The notes under the pieces were generated by a model. It searched no databases and was not told the DNA's origin. It saw only the letters and a program-made list of their open reading frames with translations. Of a stretch of DNA of 36,019 bases, positions 33,689-36,019 are shown piece by piece. The position numbers were made by a program, and so were the translations under genes. Each line of letters begins with the position of its first letter. Position 1 is the first letter of the stretch. Source of the stretch: Cryomorphaceae bacterium (GTDB lineage Bacteria > Bacteroidota > Bacteroidia > Flavobacteriales > Flavobacteriaceae); contig QOQA01000017.1 of NCBI GenBank assembly GCA_003331875.1, positions 1-36,019 of the forward strand, given 5' to 3'.

Positions 33689-34794
33689 TATTCACTTTTT
33701 GGATTCAGTCTAAATATTCCTTTATTTTCGACTGCTATGTAAATTAGGCCTTCTGGACTTAATTTAACATCTCTGACTCGGCCAACATTTTTTGCGATTT
33801 TTTCTCTGTAAGTAACTTTTCCATCATTCAATTCTAATCTCTCTAAGTACATGTATTTTAGAGAACCAACAAGTAAACTACCTTTCCAATTATCGTAATT
33901 TTCACTCCAAACATATTCAAAACTACTTGGAGCTATAGATGGCACCCAATAGTAAAGTGGTTGTTCCAGTCCGGGCAGTGACTTATTTTTTGTGATAGTT
34001 GTTCCAACATAGTTAATACCATAAGTTATTTTGGGCCACCCGTAGTTTTTGCCAGCTGATACAATATTTATTTCATCACCACCTCTTGGCCCATGCTCGT
34101 TTGTCCAAATTTTCCCAGTTTCAGGATGTAAGAATATTCCTTGTGGGTTTCTATGGCCATAAGAATAAATGGCTTTTTTTGTATCAACATCATTTATGAA
34201 TGGATTATCATCAGGAATTGAACCATCTATATTTATTCTATAAACTTTTCCACCATCTTTTTTCAAATCTTGAGGATTAACGTCTCTATTTCCTCTATCT
34301 CCAATAGTAAAATATAAGAAACCATCATTATCTAACTGTATTCTAGATCCAAAATGCTGACCTCTTGTTGTATTTTCTTCTCCTTTATATAAAACTTTAA
34401 GGTTAATAAGTTTACCATCAACAAGTTCAGCACTTGCAATTGCGGTATTTCCGCCTCTTTCTCTATCTCCAGATGCATATGAAAGAAAAATGAGATTATT
34501 TTCTTTAAAATCAGGATGAAGCTCAATATCCATTAGACCACCTTGACCTCTTTCATAAATGGAGGGTATTCCCATAACTTCAACGATATCATTATCACTT
34601 ACAATAAAAATATTACCTCTTTTTTCTGTGTAAATAATTGTTTTTTCATCTATGAACTCTAAACTCCATGGAATATTTTTTGTTGGATGAATAAGCTCAA
34701 GTTCATATATTTTATTTTGAGGATCATTAATTGTTGAATCTTCTTGGGCGCAAGAAAAATTTATGATTAAAAGCAGTAATATAATTTTTTTCAT
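33688..34794 (-). CDS. PQQ-dependent sugar dehydrogenase-type lipoprotein
   Basis: 368-residue six-bladed beta-propeller of the soluble glucose/aldose sugar dehydrogenase (GSDH, YliI/Asd) family. The N-terminus is a signal peptide with a likely lipobox cysteine (about Cys15, INFSC-A). Family motifs: NIPWSLEFI, GQGGLMDIELHPDF, GQHFGSRI, YSYGHRNPQG, and NEHGPRGGDEIN, containing the cofactor/calcium region. It would oxidise sugars or alcohols with PQQ at the envelope; PQQ synthesis genes are not in the window, so PQQ may be taken up. It begins 18 bases after tRNA-Pro(GGG). Confidence 0.88.
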   Translation of the reverse strand: MKKIILLLLIINFSCAQEDSTINDPQNKIYELELIHPTKNIPWSLEFIDEKTIIYTEKRGNIFIVSDNDIVEVMGIPSIYERGQGGLMDIELHPDFKENNLIFLSYASGDRERGGNTAIASAELVDGKLINLKVLYKGEENTTRGQHFGSRIQLDNDGFLYFTIGDRGNRDVNPQDLKKDGGKVYRINIDGSIPDDNPFINDVDTKKAIYSYGHRNPQGIFLHPETGKIWTNEHGPRGGDEINIVSAGKNYGWPKITYGINYVGTTITKNKSLPGLEQPLYYWVPSIAPSSFEYVWSENYDNWKGSLLVGSLKYMYLERLELNDGKVTYREKIAKNVGRVRDVKLSPEGLIYIAVENKGIFRLNPKSE

Positions 34795-34812
34795 ATTTCT
34801 TGATTAAGAAAG

Positions 34813-34886
34813 TCGGGATGACAAGATTTGAACTTGCGACCCCACGCACCCCATGCGTGTACGCTACCAGACTGCGCCACATCCCG
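34813..34886 (-). tRNA. tRNA-Pro (anticodon GGG)
   Basis: 74 nt cloverleaf. The acceptor CGGGATG pairs with CATCCCG, discriminator A. Anticodon stem CACGC/GCGTG around the 7-base loop ATGGGGT gives anticodon GGG. CAAG/CTTG closes a TTCAAAT T-loop. CCA is not encoded. It lies 19 bases downstream of the DUF4396 gene and 18 upstream of the sugar dehydrogenase gene, so it is probably cut out of a longer transcript; a TTTCTT/AAGAAA hairpin (34796-34811) follows. Confidence 0.95.
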
Positions 34887-34905
34887 AATAATGAGTAAAT
34901 ATACT

Positions 34906-35325
34906 TTAATGACAGCTAACATTATATTTTTTAAGTCTCCAATAATTATAGGGTAGAGGTGTATAAAATCCAACTACAAGCATTATTGGAATTACCCACC
35001 AAGTCAGTATGGCACCACCAGTCAAAAATAAATCTGTAATATTCATAGATATTTCCATTGCAACCATGGAAATGAAAGACATACCTAAAGCTGTTTTTAG
35101 TGATGAATAAAAACTCATCTGTTTTAAAAGAATTATAGTTTCTAAAACTATTGATGTTATCAAGCCATTTAAAATTGCTAATCCCATGACTTCAAAATTA
35201 GACCAATAATGATCAATGTTTTGGAAATAAAATATTGTTCCAAAGTCACCAATTGAACAACCTAATAAACACCATAATGTATTTTTTTTTGATTGTCTCC
35301 ACGTGGATTTGCAATTCCAATTCAC
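34906..35325 (-). CDS. DUF4396 membrane protein
   Basis: 139 residues from GTG 35325. Four hydrophobic segments; motifs LWCLLGCSIGD at the first helix, ALGMSFISMVAMEISMNITD and the end PLPYNYWRLKKY mark the DUF4396 family; function unknown. A longer frame begins at TTG 35364 but that codon lies in the terminator hairpin of the upstream tRNA. A perfect -7 element (35331-35338) sits five bases before GTG 35325, the leaderless spacing seen for other genes, so GTG 35325 is preferred. Confidence 0.83.
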   Translation of the reverse strand: MNWNCKSTWRQSKKNTLWCLLGCSIGDFGTIFYFQNIDHYWSNFEVMGLAILNGLITSIVLETIILLKQMSFYSSLKTALGMSFISMVAMEISMNITDLFLTGGAILTWWVIPIMLVVGFYTPLPYNYWRLKKYNVSCH

Positions 35326-35330
35326 TGATG

Positions 35331-35338
35331 CAAAATTA
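35331..35338 (-). promoter_or_regulatory. Bacteroidota -7 element TAATTTTG before the DUF4396 gene
   Basis: Perfect TAnnTTTG on the minus strand, followed by CATCA and then GTG 35325. It supports a leaderless transcript and the GTG start, and could drive the whole minus-strand run down to wbqC. Confidence 0.6.
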
Positions 35339-35352
35339 TTTATTTTGTAAAT

Positions 35353-35388
35353 AAAAAAAACCAATTAACTAAAAATTAACTAATTGGT
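35353..35388 (-). terminator. intrinsic terminator after tRNA-Pro(UGG)
   Basis: On the minus strand ACCAATTA (35388-35381) pairs with TAATTGGT (35367-35360), extendable by G-U pairs to about 11 bp with a 7-base loop, and is followed by a run of T (35360-35353). It lies 11 bases after the tRNA 3' end. Confidence 0.7.
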
Positions 35389-35399
35389 CTTAAATTATG

Positions 35400-35474
35400 T
35401 CGGGGTGGCAGGATTCGAACCTACGACCTCCGCGTCCCAAACGCGGCGCGATAACCGGGCTACGCTACACCCCG
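35400..35474 (-). tRNA. tRNA-Pro (anticodon TGG)
   Basis: 75 nt cloverleaf. Acceptor CGGGGTG/CACCCCG, discriminator A; anticodon stem CCGCG/CGCGG with loop TTTGGGA gives anticodon TGG; T-loop TTCGAAT. CCA not encoded. With tRNA-Pro(GGG) 0.5 kb away, the window holds two proline isoacceptors. A terminator follows at 35353-35388. Confidence 0.96.
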
Positions 35475-35484
35475 AAAATGGGTG

Positions 35485-35515
35485 CTAATATAAAACTCTT
35501 TACATTAACCTCAAA
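35485..35515 (-). promoter_or_regulatory. candidate promoter of tRNA-Pro(UGG)
   Basis: Minus-strand TTTG (35515-35512), 19 bases, then TATATTAG (35492-35485), one mismatch from TAnnTTTG. The -33/-7 spacing is right for Bacteroidota, and transcription would begin a few bases before the tRNA 5' end. Confidence 0.42.
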
Positions 35516-35530
35516 CACAAATTTTTGTAT

Positions 35531-35538
35531 TAATTTTG
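35531..35538 (+). promoter_or_regulatory. Bacteroidota -7 element TAATTTTG before trxB
   Basis: Perfect TAnnTTTG, five bases (ACTGA) before ATG 35544. Predicts a leaderless trxB mRNA. Confidence 0.62.
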
Positions 35539-35543
35539 ACTGA

Positions 35544-36019
35544 ATGTCAACTGATATTATTAAAACACTTATCATTGGTTCTGGCCCTGCTGGATACACG
35601 GCTGCAATTTATGCGTCAAGAGCAGATTTAAAGCCAGTATTATATACTGGTATGGAGCCTGGTGGCCAACTTACAACCACTACTGAAGTTGATAATTTTC
35701 CAGGATATCCGAATGGAATAGATGGTCCAAAAATGATGGAGGAATTAAAGGCCCAAGCTGAACGATTTGGAACAGATGTTAGAATTGGCGAAGCAACCAG
35801 TGTTATTTTAAGTAAAGATTTGAATAAAAACCATGAAATAATCATAGATCACGAAAAAAAAATTTTTGCAAAAACTGTTATTATATCCACTGGCGCAAGT
35901 GCAAAATATTTAGGTCTTGAAAGTGAGCAGAAACTAATTGGTGGTGGGGTTTCTGCGTGTGCAGTTTGTGATGGATTCTTTTATAAAGATCAAGATGTTG
36001 CTATTGTTGGTGGCGGTGA
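35544..36019 (+). CDS. trxB: thioredoxin reductase (3' end outside the window)
   Basis: Flavoprotein that reduces thioredoxin with NADPH. The first 158 residues are present: the FAD-binding IGSGPAGYTAAIYASRA (11-27), GGQLTTTTEVDNFPGYP, ISTGASAKYLG, the redox-active pair Cys139-Ala-Val-Cys142 in ACAVCDGFF, and the start of the NADPH-binding GGG loop (156-158), where the window ends. The usual CATC is CAVC here, which keeps both cysteines. Divergent from tRNA-Pro(UGG). Confidence 0.96.
   Translation, partial: MSTDIIKTLIIGSGPAGYTAAIYASRADLKPVLYTGMEPGGQLTTTTEVDNFPGYPNGIDGPKMMEELKAQAERFGTDVRIGEATSVILSKDLNKNHEIIIDHEKKIFAKTVIISTGASAKYLGLESEQKLIGGGVSACAVCDGFFYKDQDVAIVGGG

Noticed and set aside
34796-34811. 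TTTCTT-GATT-AAGAAA hairpin as a tRNA terminator
   Set aside because: The stem is only six A/T-rich pairs and no T run follows in the minus-strand direction; the next gene begins within two bases.
35296-35305. TCCACGTGGA palindrome, possible parS or operator
   Set aside because: Only 10 bp, inside the DUF4396 coding region and not matching the parS consensus.
35326-35364. TTG 35364 as the DUF4396 start
   Set aside because: The codon lies inside the terminator hairpin and upstream of the -7 element, so the extra 13 residues are unlikely to be translated.

Overview
This window looks like a stretch of core genome from a very AT-rich, compact member of the Bacteroidota, most likely a marine Flavobacteriia-type bacterium. 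Supporting signs are the family-level sequence character of S1, DnaX, LepB and ParB/DUF5683, promoters of the Bacteroidota type (TAnnTTTG) in place of sigma70 boxes, almost no Shine-Dalgarno sequences, and the gene sets parA-parB-DUF5683-dapB-lepB-wbqC and leuA-leuC-leuD-leuA2-leuB. Genes are packed with 1-14 base overlaps and no long empty stretches. No phage, insertion sequence, CRISPR array or rRNA is visible.

Layout. 1-1899 (+): ribosomal protein S1, 5' end outside the window, with a lysine/threonine/alanine tail encoded by an 18-bp tandem repeat. 1903-9145 (-): panB, an RluA-type pseudouridine synthase, then leuA-leuC-leuD-leuA2-leuB. 9254-13681 (+): dnaK, a PAS-UbiA prenyltransferase fusion, a CPBP membrane protease and a 57-residue membrane protein. 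13678-16387: fumC (-), a 51-residue membrane protein (+) and prfB (-) with its programmed frameshift. 16445-25671 (+): threonine aldolase, a beta-synthase plus an alpha-oxoamine synthase (a plausible cysteate/sulfonolipid pair), then a tightly overlapped run pyrR-pyrB-unknown-pdxH-sixA-ppk1-ppx. 25672-27336 (-): dnaX with an A12 slippage candidate. 27406-27689 (+): RNase P RNA. 27677-35325 (-): DUF4396 membrane protein, tRNA-Pro(GGG), PQQ-type sugar dehydrogenase, udk, ftsB-like, parA, parB, DUF5683, dapB, lepB, wbqC. Then tRNA-Pro(UGG) (-) with a terminator, and the start of trxB (+), cut by the window end.

How the genes fit together. The leu block supplies leucine, and perhaps isoleucine precursors through the second synthase. 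panB feeds CoA synthesis. pyrR/pyrB serve pyrimidines, pdxH supplies PLP and udk salvages uridine. ppk1/ppx make and degrade polyphosphate. parAB and the FtsB-like protein serve chromosome segregation and division.

Most novel points: the PAS-UbiA/CPBP/small-membrane-protein group; the putative two-gene sulfonolipid module; the A12 tract in dnaX, where both slip directions give stops right after the clamp-loader core; the KKTTAA repeat tail on S1; and a recurring TAnnTTTG-N4-7-start arrangement that predicts leaderless or nearly leaderless transcripts.
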